Assembly (NCBI GenBank): GCA_036262075.1
Contig: DATAJO010000020.1
Location: 1-31,491 of the forward strand
DNA length: 31,491 bases
Direction: 5' to 3'
From: JACDBZ01 sp036262075
GTDB taxonomy: Bacteria > Chloroflexota > Limnocylindria > QHBO01
A program made the position numbers and the translations under genes. The notes below the pieces were generated by a model. The model saw nothing but the letters and a program-made list of their open reading frames with translations, made no database searches and was not told the DNA's origin. This document shows, piece by piece, positions 21,541-29,478 of the stretch (positions are counted from its first letter, which is position 1; each line of letters opens with the position of its first letter).

Positions 21541-23066
21541 GGCCCGTGGGCGGCCCAGATCGCCTCGCGCAGCGTCATGCCCGAGTGGTGGAGCGCGGCG
21601 GCGAGCTCGCGACCGACGAAGCGGTAGTGCCACGGCTCGTAGTCGTAGCAGCTCACGTCGAACGAGCCGCGCGGGTAGCTCATGACGAAGCCGTAGCGCC
21701 AGGCGTTGGCGGCCATCCAGGCGCCCGCCTTCGTCGACGCCCAGTCGCCGTACTGCCACGGATCGCTGCCACCGAGCGAGGTGAAGTCGATCGTCGTGCC
21801 GAGCTGGTGCTCGCTGTGGCCGGGTCGGGCGGCCGTGCGGAGCGCCTTCTCGTAGCCGCCGACCGCGACCCAGTGCTGGAACGTCGCGATCTGCGCGTCG
21901 TAGCTGCGATACGCGCTCGTCACCTGGAGCGGGGCGCCGGCCGCCCGGGCCGCGGCCGCCATGGCGGCGAGGTCCGGGACGATGTGCGCGCGCACGGTGC
22001 GGCCGCCGTTGAGGCCGGCGTTCGCCGTGCTCACCCGGTCGCCGGGCGCGTACGACGCGGGCAGCCGGTAGATCGTGTCGAGCAGCGTCGTCTCCCACTG
22101 GTCGTACCCACCGCGCGACGAAAGCACGTCCTGGTAGGTGCAGGCCGGCGGGCGTGGCGCCCGGCCCGCCGCGGTGCCGACCGCCTCGTCGACCTTCACC
22201 CACCATCCCGTGAGCGGGCCGCTGACCATGTGCGCGTAGCGCAGGCCGTTGAAGCGTGCCGACCGATCGGCGCGGCCACGGCGATCCGGGATCGTCCCGT
22301 ACGTGTCCTCGTGCTGCGCGGTCGTGCCATCGGCACTGAAGCTCACGCCACGCCAGCGGCGCGGGCCGTCGAACATGATCGGGATCGGCTCGGCGAACAC
22401 GACCTCCTCGCTCAGGCCGGGCGTGCCGATCGGCGAGGCGAACACCGACCGATACAGGAAGGCGGCCATCTGCTCGCGCGTCACCGCCTGGGCCGGGCAG
22501 GCGCGCCCGACCGCACAGGCGCCGCCGATGCCGGCGAAGGCGATGCGGTCGAGGTTGGCCTCGTGGATCGAGCCGTCGTCATCGGCGAAGTGGTCGCTGC
22601 CGGCGCCGTACGCCAGGCCGTTGGCACGGACGAGGAACGTCGCCATCTCGGCGCGCGTCACGGCGCGCGACGGGCAATACCGTCCCGCGGCGCAACCGCC
22701 GGTGATGCCGGCCGCCACGAGGCGCTCGATATTCGCCTCGTGCATCGAGCCGTCGTCGTCGGTGAACGGGTCGGTCTCCGGCCGCTCGGTCCAGCCGTGG
22801 AGCCGGACGAGGAAGCTCGCCATCTCGGCGCGGGTCACCGGCTTGCGCGGGCAGAACCGGCCGTCGCCGCAGCCGCCGGTGATGCCCTCCGCCACGAGCC
22901 ACTCGATCTGAGCGCGGAACGGCGACGCGTCGATATCGGTGAACGAGGCCGCGCTAACGCCGGACGGGCTGACCGCCACCGAGCCGATGGCGACGAGCGC
23001 CGCGATGAGCACGGCGAGCGGCCGGGGCATGCGGAATCGGCGCGGATGTGAGCTCGGGAACGTCAC
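21537..23066 (-). CDS. exported SLH-domain D-alanyl-D-alanine carboxypeptidase (VanY type)
   Basis: A 509-residue exported protein. A signal peptide (PRRFRMPRPLAVLIAALVAIGS, cut near VSA) is followed by three SLH-like repeats of about 50 residues (42-92, 101-152, 160-209). Each carries TGGC-x5-CP-type cysteines and a TRAEMA-type helix. A linker domain leads to a C-terminal VanY/LAS peptidase with TSAYRSYDAQIATF, GHSEHQLGTTIDF (Zn ligands H and D) and EPWHYRFVG (Zn His). It should trim the terminal D-Ala from peptidoglycan stems while anchored at the cell surface. GTG 23066 is chosen because CATCAT lies 6 nt upstream. ATG 23030 is the alternative. Confidence 0.9.
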   Translation of the reverse strand: MTFPSSHPRRFRMPRPLAVLIAALVAIGSVAVSPSGVSAASFTDIDASPFRAQIEWLVAEGITGGCGDGRFCPRKPVTRAEMASFLVRLHGWTERPETDPFTDDDGSMHEANIERLVAAGITGGCAAGRYCPSRAVTRAEMATFLVRANGLAYGAGSDHFADDDGSIHEANLDRIAFAGIGGACAVGRACPAQAVTREQMAAFLYRSVFASPIGTPGLSEEVVFAEPIPIMFDGPRRWRGVSFSADGTTAQHEDTYGTIPDRRGRADRSARFNGLRYAHMVSGPLTGWWVKVDEAVGTAAGRAPRPPACTYQDVLSSRGGYDQWETTLLDTIYRLPASYAPGDRVSTANAGLNGGRTVRAHIVPDLAAMAAAARAAGAPLQVTSAYRSYDAQIATFQHWVAVGGYEKALRTAARPGHSEHQLGTTIDFTSLGGSDPWQYGDWASTKAGAWMAANAWRYGFVMSYPRGSFDVSCYDYEPWHYRFVGRELAAALHHSGMTLREAIWAAHGP

Positions 23067-23072
23067 GCTCCC

Positions 23073-23078
23073 ATGATG
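23073..23078 (-). promoter_or_regulatory. possible -10 box of the SLH-VanY gene
   Basis: CATCAT on the minus strand ends 6 nt before the GTG at 23066. It keeps the A and final T of TANNNT but not the first T. Confidence 0.25.
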
Positions 23079-23128
23079 ACCGGGGCGGGGCCCGGCGCGC
23101 ATCGGACGGGAGTCGCAGCCCCATTCGG

Positions 23129-23134
23129 TACGAT
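23129..23134 (+). promoter_or_regulatory. -10 box of leaderless M3 peptidase gene
   Basis: TACGAT ends 6 nt before the ATG at 23141, with no Shine-Dalgarno. Confidence 0.45.
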
Positions 23135-23140
23135 TCGCCG

Positions 23141-25111
23141 ATGCTGTACGACTATCGGACCGCGACCCCGGCAACCGTGACCGCCGAGACCGAGGCGGCC
23201 ATCGCCGCCGCGGACGCGCTCGTCGAGGGGGCGATCGGCTCTGCGCCCTCACCGTCGTTCCAGGAGACGCTCCTGCCGCTCGAGGCCGCCGGCGCCGAGC
23301 TCGTGCGCGCCTATGGACGCGGCGCGTTCCTCGGCCAGTCCCATCCCGAGCCCGCCGTGCGCGACGCCGGCCTCGCCGCCGAGGAGCGGCTGAACAAGTG
23401 GCGCGTCGGCCTCGTCTTCAACCGCCCGCTGTACGAGGCCGTCCGGGCCTTCGCCGACACCGACGAGGCACGAAGCCTCACCGGCGAGCGCGCCCGCCTC
23501 CTCGAGCACTGGCTGCGCGACTTCCGCCGTGCCGGCCACGAGCTGTCCGACGAGGCGCGCGCCACGCTGTCCGAGCTCCGCAACCGGCTCGTCGAGCTCG
23601 AGGTCGCGTTCCAGCGCAATATCAACGACTACCGCGACGGCATCGACGTCACGCGTGAGCAGCTCGACGGGCTCCCGGACTCCTATGTCGAGCGCCTCTC
23701 ACCGGGCACGACGGCCGGGACGTATCGGGTCAGCCTCGACTACCCCGAGGTCAACCCGTTCCTCGAGCAGGCAACCCACCGCGAGCTGCGGCAGGTGCTC
23801 TTCGGCAAGCACTGGAGCCGCGCCGTGGCGCTGAACCGCCCGCTGCTCGAGGAGGCGCTCGACGTGCGGCGCCGGATCGCCGAGCTCATCGGTGCGCCGA
23901 GCTGGGCGCACCACGCCATGGAGGTGAAGATGGCGCGCGACCCCGACCGGGTGGCCGCCATGTACGACGAGATCGTGCCGGCCGTGAGGGCGACCGTGCC
24001 CCACGAGCTCGAGGTCCTCGCCGCCCGGATGCGGGCCGACGGCCACGAGGGGCCGATCCAGCCGTGGGACTGGCGCTTCTACGACGAGCAGCTGCGGCGC
24101 ACCGAGTACGGCGTCGACACCGATCGAGTCAGCGAGTACTTCCCGCTCGAGCGGGTCATCGACGGCATGTTCGCGCTCACCGCCGAGGTCTTCGGGCTCG
24201 AGTACCGCGAGGTGCCCGATACCCAGGCATGGCACGAGTCGGTGCGGCTGTACGAGATCCGCGACCGCGCCAGCGGCGAGCTGCTCGCCCACTTCTACGC
24301 CGACCTGCACCCGCGCGACGGGAAGTTCAGCCACGCCGCCGCCTTCCCGCTCGTCGTCGGCCACCGCGCCGCCGACGGCAGCCGCGTGACGCCGGTGACG
24401 GCGATCCTCGCCAACCTCACGCCGCCATCGGCGGATCGGCCGGCGCTCCTGCGCCACCGGGAGGTCGAGACGCTGTTCCACGAGTTCGGCCACGTGCTCC
24501 ACATGAGCCTCAGCCAGGCAGAGTTCCCGCGCTTCAGCGGCGCGGAGACCGAGTGGGACTTCGTGGAGGCGCCGAGCCAGATCATGGAGCACTGGACGTG
24601 GGAGCCATCGGTCCTTCGGCGCTTCGCGCGCCATCACGCCACCGACGAGCCGATCCCCGACGACCTCGTCGCGGCCATGAACCGCGCCCGCTGGGTCGAC
24701 GTCGGCCTGACGATCGCGACCCAGCTCTTCTACGGCACGACCGACCTCGCGCTCCACGCCTCGTCGCAGGTGCCCGACGTCGAGGCCACGCTGCGCCGGA
24801 CGTACGAGGTGACCGGCATGCCGTATCCGGAGGGCACGTTCTTCCTGTCGGGCTTCGGGCATCTCCTCGGTGGCTACGACGCCGGCTACTACGGCTACCT
24901 GTGGGCGGAGGTCATCGGCGACGACATGTTCGGCCGCTTCACCCGCGAGGGCGTGACCTCCCCGGCGGTCGGGGCGGAGTACCGGCGCGAGATCCTCGAG
25001 CCGAACGGCACGCGCGACGCCGACGATCTCGTGCGCGCCTTCCTCGGGCGCGAGCCATCGGCCGATGCGTTCCTCGCCATGCGCGGCATGTCGCGTGTCC
25101 CGAGCGCCTGA
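23141..25111 (+). CDS. M3 family zinc metallopeptidase (oligopeptidase)
   Basis: A 656-residue thimet-oligopeptidase-like enzyme that degrades short peptides in the cytoplasm. The zinc site HEFGH is at 447-451 within ETLFHEFGHVLHMSLS, with the third ligand expected in the downstream ETEWDFVEAPSQIMEHW. The middle domain has FYADLHPRDGKFSHAAAF, and the C-terminus DAGYYGYLWAEVIGDDMF is characteristic of M3. Length matches the family, and there is no signal peptide. The longer open frame upstream is composition-driven. Neighbour genes give no operon evidence. Confidence 0.95.
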   Translation: MLYDYRTATPATVTAETEAAIAAADALVEGAIGSAPSPSFQETLLPLEAAGAELVRAYGRGAFLGQSHPEPAVRDAGLAAEERLNKWRVGLVFNRPLYEAVRAFADTDEARSLTGERARLLEHWLRDFRRAGHELSDEARATLSELRNRLVELEVAFQRNINDYRDGIDVTREQLDGLPDSYVERLSPGTTAGTYRVSLDYPEVNPFLEQATHRELRQVLFGKHWSRAVALNRPLLEEALDVRRRIAELIGAPSWAHHAMEVKMARDPDRVAAMYDEIVPAVRATVPHELEVLAARMRADGHEGPIQPWDWRFYDEQLRRTEYGVDTDRVSEYFPLERVIDGMFALTAEVFGLEYREVPDTQAWHESVRLYEIRDRASGELLAHFYADLHPRDGKFSHAAAFPLVVGHRAADGSRVTPVTAILANLTPPSADRPALLRHREVETLFHEFGHVLHMSLSQAEFPRFSGAETEWDFVEAPSQIMEHWTWEPSVLRRFARHHATDEPIPDDLVAAMNRARWVDVGLTIATQLFYGTTDLALHASSQVPDVEATLRRTYEVTGMPYPEGTFFLSGFGHLLGGYDAGYYGYLWAEVIGDDMFGRFTREGVTSPAVGAEYRREILEPNGTRDADDLVRAFLGREPSADAFLAMRGMSRVPSA

Positions 25112-25211
25112 GCATGGGACGGTCGGCGAAACGATCGTCCACTCGACGCCGTCCGAGACGCCGCGGACGATGAGCCCGCACCAGAACCCGAATCCGCGAC
25201 CCTGGAGACCG

Positions 25212-25904
25212 ATGACCCGATCCCGAATCGCCCTGCCGCTCGCGACGCTGCTCCTGCTCGCGGCGTGCTCGTCCACCGCCACGACCTCGCCCTCGGAGGA
25301 GCCCGACGGCCCGAGCGCCGCACCGTCCGAGGCGACGCCGTCCGCGAGCGCCACCGAGGAGCCATCGCCGTCTGCTACGGCCTCCGAGGAGGCATCGGAG
25401 TCGCCGGCCGAGACGCCACCGCCCATCGGTGGTGGGTTCGAGATCGCGGCCAACCCGCAGGCCGACTCGCTGTTCCTGAACCGTGACGAGTGCGAGAACC
25501 GCCGCGACGGCTACCGCCTCGAGTTCCCGGACGACTGGTACACGAACACCGAGTACCGCGACTTCCCGCCCTGCGTCTGGTTCTCCCCGACCTTCTACGA
25601 GACCAATGGCGACGAGGTTCCCGCCGAGATCGCGATCACCGTCGAGTGGTTCCCCGGCGACGTCGGGCGCCACGACGCGGACGTCGTGTCGACCGAGGAG
25701 GGCGAGGTCGGCGGCCAGGCCGCGATCCGGACCGAGTGGAGCGACGACACCTACTGGTACGTCATCCAGCTCGGGCCGACCCTCGAGGAGGGCCCGAACC
25801 TCCTGTTCGCCACGTCGGCCGAGATGGGCGGGGACTACGAGCTGAACAAGGCGGTCCTCGACCGCATGCTGACCACGATCGAGTTCATCGGCACGACGCA
25901 GTAG
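25212..25904 (+). CDS. lipoprotein with low-complexity linker
   Basis: A 230-residue exported lipoprotein. The signal peptide MTRSRIALPLATLLLLAAC ends in the lipobox LAAC with the lipidated cysteine at C19. Residues 20-75 are a Ser/Glu/Pro/Ala-rich flexible linker (for example PSEATPSASATEEPSPSATA). The globular part begins near 80 with LFLNRDECENRRDGYRLEFP, then DDWYTNTEYRDFPPCVWFSP, and ends in YELNKAVLDRMLTTIEFIG, recalling PsbP/Mog1-like surface domains of unknown ligand. Two cysteines of the globular part may form a disulfide. The ATG follows GGAGACCG. Confidence 0.85.
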   Translation: MTRSRIALPLATLLLLAACSSTATTSPSEEPDGPSAAPSEATPSASATEEPSPSATASEEASESPAETPPPIGGGFEIAANPQADSLFLNRDECENRRDGYRLEFPDDWYTNTEYRDFPPCVWFSPTFYETNGDEVPAEIAITVEWFPGDVGRHDADVVSTEEGEVGGQAAIRTEWSDDTYWYVIQLGPTLEEGPNLLFATSAEMGGDYELNKAVLDRMLTTIEFIGTTQ

Positions 25905-25935
25905 GCCGGCCGCCGGCGGCGCGCCTCGGGCGCGG

Positions 25936-26121
25936 CTAGTAGTAGTCGGAGCAGCTCAGGAAATAGCCGCAGCCGCGGCAGATGAGCTTGCACTTGCGCT
26001 CCTCCATCTCGGCGCCGCAGTTCAGGCAGGTGCGCATGAGCCGATCCGGATCGGGCTGCTTCGGCAGCGCCGGCGGTGCCGCCGCCCGCCGTTCGGGCGC
26101 GGCTGGAGGCGTGGTCGTCAT
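25936..26121 (-). CDS. small zinc-ribbon protein
   Basis: A 61-residue protein with a Pro/Ala-rich N-terminus and a C-terminal zinc ribbon. Cysteines lie at C32/C35 (TCLNCGAEME) and C44, C48/C51 (CKLICRGCGYF), plus C57. The likely zinc set is C32, C35, C48 and C51, and the ribbon resembles those of small Chloroflexota/actinobacterial proteins of unknown function. Its end, FLSCSDYY, is aromatic. It is divergent from the 63-residue acidic protein and converges on the lipoprotein gene. Confidence 0.8.
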   Translation of the reverse strand: MTTTPPAAPERRAAAPPALPKQPDPDRLMRTCLNCGAEMEERKCKLICRGCGYFLSCSDYY

Positions 26122-26129
26122 CGGCGAGG

Positions 26130-26135
26130 ACGATA
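26130..26135 (-). promoter_or_regulatory. -10 box of leaderless zinc-ribbon gene
   Basis: TATCGT on the minus strand ends 8 nt before the ATG at 26121. Confidence 0.3.
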
Positions 26136-26183
26136 GCCGGTTCGGCGCGCGGCTTGCATCGGTCTGGCGCAGGAGGTGGACCG

Positions 26184-26375
26184 ATGGACCAGGACCGAAC
26201 CCGCGACAGCATCGAGCAGGTCGAGGATGCGCAGCACCTGCCGAACCCGATCACCGACGACGACGCCACGCTCGGCGAGGTCGGTGACGCGGCCGTGCCC
26301 CAGGGCGAGGAGCCGGAGCGCGACAAGGACGACGCCGAGGGCCCCGCGCCGCACGTCACCCAGATGCCGCGCTGA
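26184..26375 (+). CDS. small acidic protein, unknown function
   Basis: A 63-residue, strongly acidic soluble protein (DQDRTRDSIEQVEDAQHLP at the start, PITDDDATLGEVGDA, and EEPERDKDDAEGP near the end). No domain is recognised and it looks largely disordered. The coding call rests on one of the best ribosome binding sites in the window, AGGAGGT with 8 nt to the ATG, on biased third positions and on its tidy fit between neighbours. Confidence 0.65.
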   Translation: MDQDRTRDSIEQVEDAQHLPNPITDDDATLGEVGDAAVPQGEEPERDKDDAEGPAPHVTQMPR

Positions 26376-26410
26376 GTCGGGAGGACGCACCGGCGGCCGC
26401 TTCGGCTGAC

Positions 26411-26416
26411 TAGCAT
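26411..26416 (+). promoter_or_regulatory. -10 box of leaderless DUF885 gene
   Basis: TAGCAT ends 6 nt before the GTG at 26423, and no ribosome binding site is present. Confidence 0.45.
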
Positions 26417-26422
26417 GGCGGC

Positions 26423-28072
26423 GTGACCGATACCGACCTCGACCGGCTCGCCGCCGACTACTGGGACGCCTTCCTCCAGCGCCACCCGACGTACGCCACC
26501 GCCATCGGCGATCGGCGCTTCGACGCGCTGCTCCCCGACGATTCGCCGCGGGGCCGCGCCGCGTGGTCGGCGGCCCTCGAGAGGTTCCAGCAGCGCCTGG
26601 ACGCACTCGGCGACGACGCCGATCCGGTGACGCGCGCCGCGCTCGCCGAATCGCTCAACGCCGATCGGGCGCAGCTCGAGGCCGATCTCGGCGCGTTCAC
26701 GGTCGACCCGATGGACGGGCCGCAGGTCGACCTCCTCAACATCCCCTCGTACCACTCGGTTCGCACGCCGGCCGAAGCCGATGCGCTCCTCGCGCGCTGG
26801 CGCGCGATGCCGCCGTACATCGACACGGCCGCGCAGCGGCTCCGCGAAGGCGCGGGCCGGGGCCGCACGGGCGTGGCGACGCTCGTCGCCAAGTCGATCG
26901 AGCAGCTCGACGACCTGCTCGCCCGTCCCGACGCCGACTGGCCGCTCATGGCGCCCGCCGCGGAGGCTCACGCCATCGGCGACGACCTGCTCGCCGTGGT
27001 GCGCGACGAGATCCGGCCCGCCTTCGCCCGCTACCGGGCGCTCCTCGCCGACGAGCTCGCCCCCGTCGCCCGTCCGGACGATCGGCCCGGACTCGTCCAC
27101 CTCCCCCGCGGCGAGCGCGCGTACCGCGCCGTCGCCCGCGCCCATACCTCGCTCGATACGGCCCCGGAGGAGATCCACGCCATCGGCCTGCGCGAGATCG
27201 AGCGCATCGACGCGGAGTTCATCGAGCTCGGCGGCCGCCTGCTCGGCACCGATGGCCTCGACGCGACGCTCCGGGCGTTGCGCTCGGATCCAGCGCTCCA
27301 TTTCTCGACCGCCGACGAGATCGTGGCCGTGGCCGAGGCCTCGCTGGCGCGCGCGAACGCGGCGATCCCCGACTGGTTCGGGCGCCTGCCGCAGGCGCCA
27401 TGCGAGGTCGTGGTCATCCCGCCGCACGAGGAGAAGCACACGACGATCGCGTACTACCGCGATCCGGCGGCCGACGGCTCGCGGCCGGGCCAGTACTACA
27501 TCAACACCTACGCCCCCGAGACGCGGCCGCGGTACGAGGCCGAGGTGCTCGCCTTCCACGAGTCGGTCCCCGGGCACCACCTCCAGCTCGCGATCGCGCA
27601 GGAGCTGACCGAGCTGCCGGCGTTCCGGCGCTTCAACGGCACGACCGCGTTCATCGAGGGCTGGGGCCTGTACACCGAGCGCCTGTCGGAGGAGATGGGC
27701 CTGCTGTCCGGCGACCTCGACCGCTTCGGCGTCCTCTCGTTCGACGCCTGGCGCGCCTCGCGGCTGGTGGTCGATACCGGCATCCACGCCCTCGGCTGGA
27801 CGCGCCAGCAGGCGATCGACTTCATGACGGACCACACCGCGCTCGGCGAGAACAACATCGCCAACGAGGTGGACCGATACATCGCCTGGCCCGGCCAGGC
27901 GCTGGCCTACAAGCTCGGCCAGCTCGAGCTGCTCCGGCTGCGCGCCGAGGCGCGCGAGCGGCTCGGCGATCGGTTCGACATCCGGGCCTTCCACGACGCG
28001 GTCCTCGGCGGTGGCGCCCTGCCGTTGCCCGCCCTGCGCACGGCGGTCGAGCAGCAGCTTCCGGGAGCCTAG
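26423..28072 (+). CDS. DUF885 family protein, probable zinc carboxypeptidase
   Basis: A 549-residue protein of the DUF885 family, a gluzincin-related group predicted to be metallopeptidases. The likely zinc motif is AFHESVPGHHLQLAIAQEL with H379, E380 and H385. The third ligand is probably in TAFIEGWGLYTERLSEEMG downstream, and the N-terminal DYWDAFLQRHPTYATAIGD is the usual family start. There is no signal peptide. Two codons into the gene there is no alternative start, and the GTG has a TANNNT box at 6 nt. With the M3 enzyme nearby it suggests peptide use as a nutrient, but they are not in one operon. Confidence 0.92.
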   Translation: MTDTDLDRLAADYWDAFLQRHPTYATAIGDRRFDALLPDDSPRGRAAWSAALERFQQRLDALGDDADPVTRAALAESLNADRAQLEADLGAFTVDPMDGPQVDLLNIPSYHSVRTPAEADALLARWRAMPPYIDTAAQRLREGAGRGRTGVATLVAKSIEQLDDLLARPDADWPLMAPAAEAHAIGDDLLAVVRDEIRPAFARYRALLADELAPVARPDDRPGLVHLPRGERAYRAVARAHTSLDTAPEEIHAIGLREIERIDAEFIELGGRLLGTDGLDATLRALRSDPALHFSTADEIVAVAEASLARANAAIPDWFGRLPQAPCEVVVIPPHEEKHTTIAYYRDPAADGSRPGQYYINTYAPETRPRYEAEVLAFHESVPGHHLQLAIAQELTELPAFRRFNGTTAFIEGWGLYTERLSEEMGLLSGDLDRFGVLSFDAWRASRLVVDTGIHALGWTRQQAIDFMTDHTALGENNIANEVDRYIAWPGQALAYKLGQLELLRLRAEARERLGDRFDIRAFHDAVLGGGALPLPALRTAVEQQLPGA

Positions 28073-28078
28073 AGACCG

Positions 28079-28528
28079 ATGGAGCGGCGCGATCCGTTCC
28101 GCATCCTCCAGGTCCAGCCCGACGCGGACCCGGACGTCGTCGCCGCCGCGTACCGCGTGCTGGCCCGCAAGGTCCACCCGGACGCCGCCACGCCGATGGA
28201 CGAGGCCGAGGAGCGCCGGATGATCGACCTCAACTGGGCGTACGCCATCGTGCGCGATCCGGTGAAGCGCGCGAGATGGGAGTCGGATCGCCGGCGCGCT
28301 CCCCCACCGACCCCGGCCGAGGCGGCGACCCACGGCGCGCCACGCGGACCGCTCGACGCCGATGGCGCCGGCATGCGCCTCGATTTCGGCCGCTACGAGG
28401 GCTGGACGCTCGGCGAGGTCGTCCGTCGCGACCCCGACTACCTCGACTGGCTGCGCCGCCACGCGTCCGGCGCCCGCTACCGCGACGCGATCGACGTGCT
28501 CCTCCGCAGGCACCGCACCCGACGCTGA
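28079..28528 (+). CDS. J-domain protein with ExoX-like C-terminal segment
   Basis: A 149-residue protein. Residues 5-70 form a J domain (DPFRILQVQPDADPDVVAAA, then the HPD at 33-35 and LNWAYAIVRDPVKRARWESD), which should stimulate an Hsp70 ATPase. A Pro/Ala linker leads to MRLDFGRYEGWTLGEVVRRD (99-118) and PDYLDWLRRHASG, similar to the short C-terminal element of exodeoxyribonuclease X-like proteins. It lacks the Gly/Phe and zinc-finger regions of DnaJ. It starts 6 nt after the DUF885 stop, so it is probably cotranscribed. Confidence 0.88.
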   Translation: MERRDPFRILQVQPDADPDVVAAAYRVLARKVHPDAATPMDEAEERRMIDLNWAYAIVRDPVKRARWESDRRRAPPPTPAEAATHGAPRGPLDADGAGMRLDFGRYEGWTLGEVVRRDPDYLDWLRRHASGARYRDAIDVLLRRHRTRR

Positions 28529-28699
28529 GCGCCCGCGTTGCGCTCGCCGGCGCCGATCGTACGGGCGCCATCGCACGCAAAGTACGACCCACAGCGCGTC
28601 CCGGACATGCGAAGGTCTGCCGGTCATCGTCTGCGCGCATCGCGCACGTCCAACTCACCGTGGTGCGCTGCCCACCGCGCCATCGAGGTGAACATCCAC

Positions 28700-29290
28700 A
28701 TGCGACGACTTCGCAACTCCTGGATCGCCGCCATCGTGAGCGGTGCCGTCCTCGTCACCCTCACCGTGGCCACCGCGCTCGGCGCCCGGCCGGACGCCGA
28801 GGACGGCAACCGGGGCCAGGCGGTCTCGTCCTTCGTCCACGAGCTCATCTTCGGCCCCGCCGAGGAGTCGGCCGATCCGACCGAGTCCGAGGAGGCCACC
28901 GAGTCCGAGGAGGCCACCGAGTCCCAGGAGGCCACCGAGTCCGAGGAGGCCGCTCTCGATGAGGAGGACGAGGAGGACGGCGCCAACGAGCACGGCCAGT
29001 GCGTCTCCGAGGCCGCCCACGACTGGGAGGGCTTCGAGGAGTCCGACCACCGCAATCACGGCAGCTGGGTCAGCGAGCACGCCCGCTACATCTGCTGGGG
29101 CCTCGAGCCGCCCGACGACGAGGATGCCGACGAGGAGGAAGCCTCCACCGAGGAGGCTGACGCCGACGAGGACGAGGCCGATGAAGCCCGCCACGAGGGC
29201 CGAGGCCACGGCAAGCCGCCGTGGGCCGGCGGCAACGGCAAGGGCAATGGCAATGGCCACGGGAACGGCAAGGGTCACGGCCGCCCGTAG
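28700..29290 (+). CDS. exported acidic repeat protein
   Basis: A 196-residue protein. An N-terminal signal or anchor helix (MRRLRNSWIAAIVSGAVLVT, then LTVATALGA) is followed by an acidic region with four copies of the hexapeptide TES(E/Q)EA at 61-84, encoded by an 18-bp DNA repeat (28880-28951). A short conserved-looking part follows (HGQCVSEAAHDWEGFEESDH and HGSWVSEHARYICWG), with two cysteines, then a second acidic stretch and a Gly/Asn/Lys/His-rich tail (GNGKGNGNGHGNGKGHGRP). It looks like a secreted or surface metal- or water-binding protein. That is inference. GAGGTG lies about 8 nt before the ATG. Confidence 0.75.
   Translation: MRRLRNSWIAAIVSGAVLVTLTVATALGARPDAEDGNRGQAVSSFVHELIFGPAEESADPTESEEATESEEATESQEATESEEAALDEEDEEDGANEHGQCVSEAAHDWEGFEESDHRNHGSWVSEHARYICWGLEPPDDEDADEEEASTEEADADEDEADEARHEGRGHGKPPWAGGNGKGNGNGHGNGKGHGRP
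28880..28951 (+). repeat. 18-bp coding repeat, four units
   Basis: ACCGAGTCCGAGGAGGCC is repeated in frame four times, one unit carrying CAG for GAG. Near-identity at synonymous positions shows recent slippage or unequal crossing-over. Confidence 0.9.
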
Positions 29291-29313
29291 GACCTGCCGA
29301 GCTCCATAGATAC

Positions 29314-29347
29314 CCGATGAGCCCGGGCAACCGCCCGGGCTCATCGG
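29314..29347. terminator. perfect 15-bp hairpin between convergent genes
   Basis: CCGATGAGCCCGGGC pairs perfectly with GCCCGGGCTCATCGG around a 4-nt AACC loop, 23 nt after the stop of the acidic protein gene. The plus-strand tail (CTTCTGTC) is only modestly T-rich, so it may be a terminator with a weak tract or an mRNA-stabilising hairpin. Confidence 0.7.
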
Positions 29348-29438
29348 CTTCTGTCAGTCCCCGCCTTCGGTCTCGGTCATGCCCGTCCCAAGGCAGGCGG
29401 CATGCCATCCCACCGCGCACGAGGCGGCGTGTGGAGCA

Positions 29439-29470
29439 CCGGGAAGCGGGTCATACGACCCGCCTCCCGG
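29439..29470 (-). terminator. hairpin after the Ig-like/PxKF gene
   Basis: A 14-bp stem with one A-C mismatch (CCGGGAAGCGGGTC against GACCCGCCTCCCGG) closes on an ATAC loop 8 nt past the stop codon of the minus-strand gene. The following minus-strand tract has few T residues. Confidence 0.6.
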
Positions 29471-29478
29471 GATGAGCG

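Noticed and set aside
25835..28627. Minus-strand open frame of 930 codons opposite the DUF885 and J-domain genes
   Set aside because: Antisense to two recognised proteins, with no domains.
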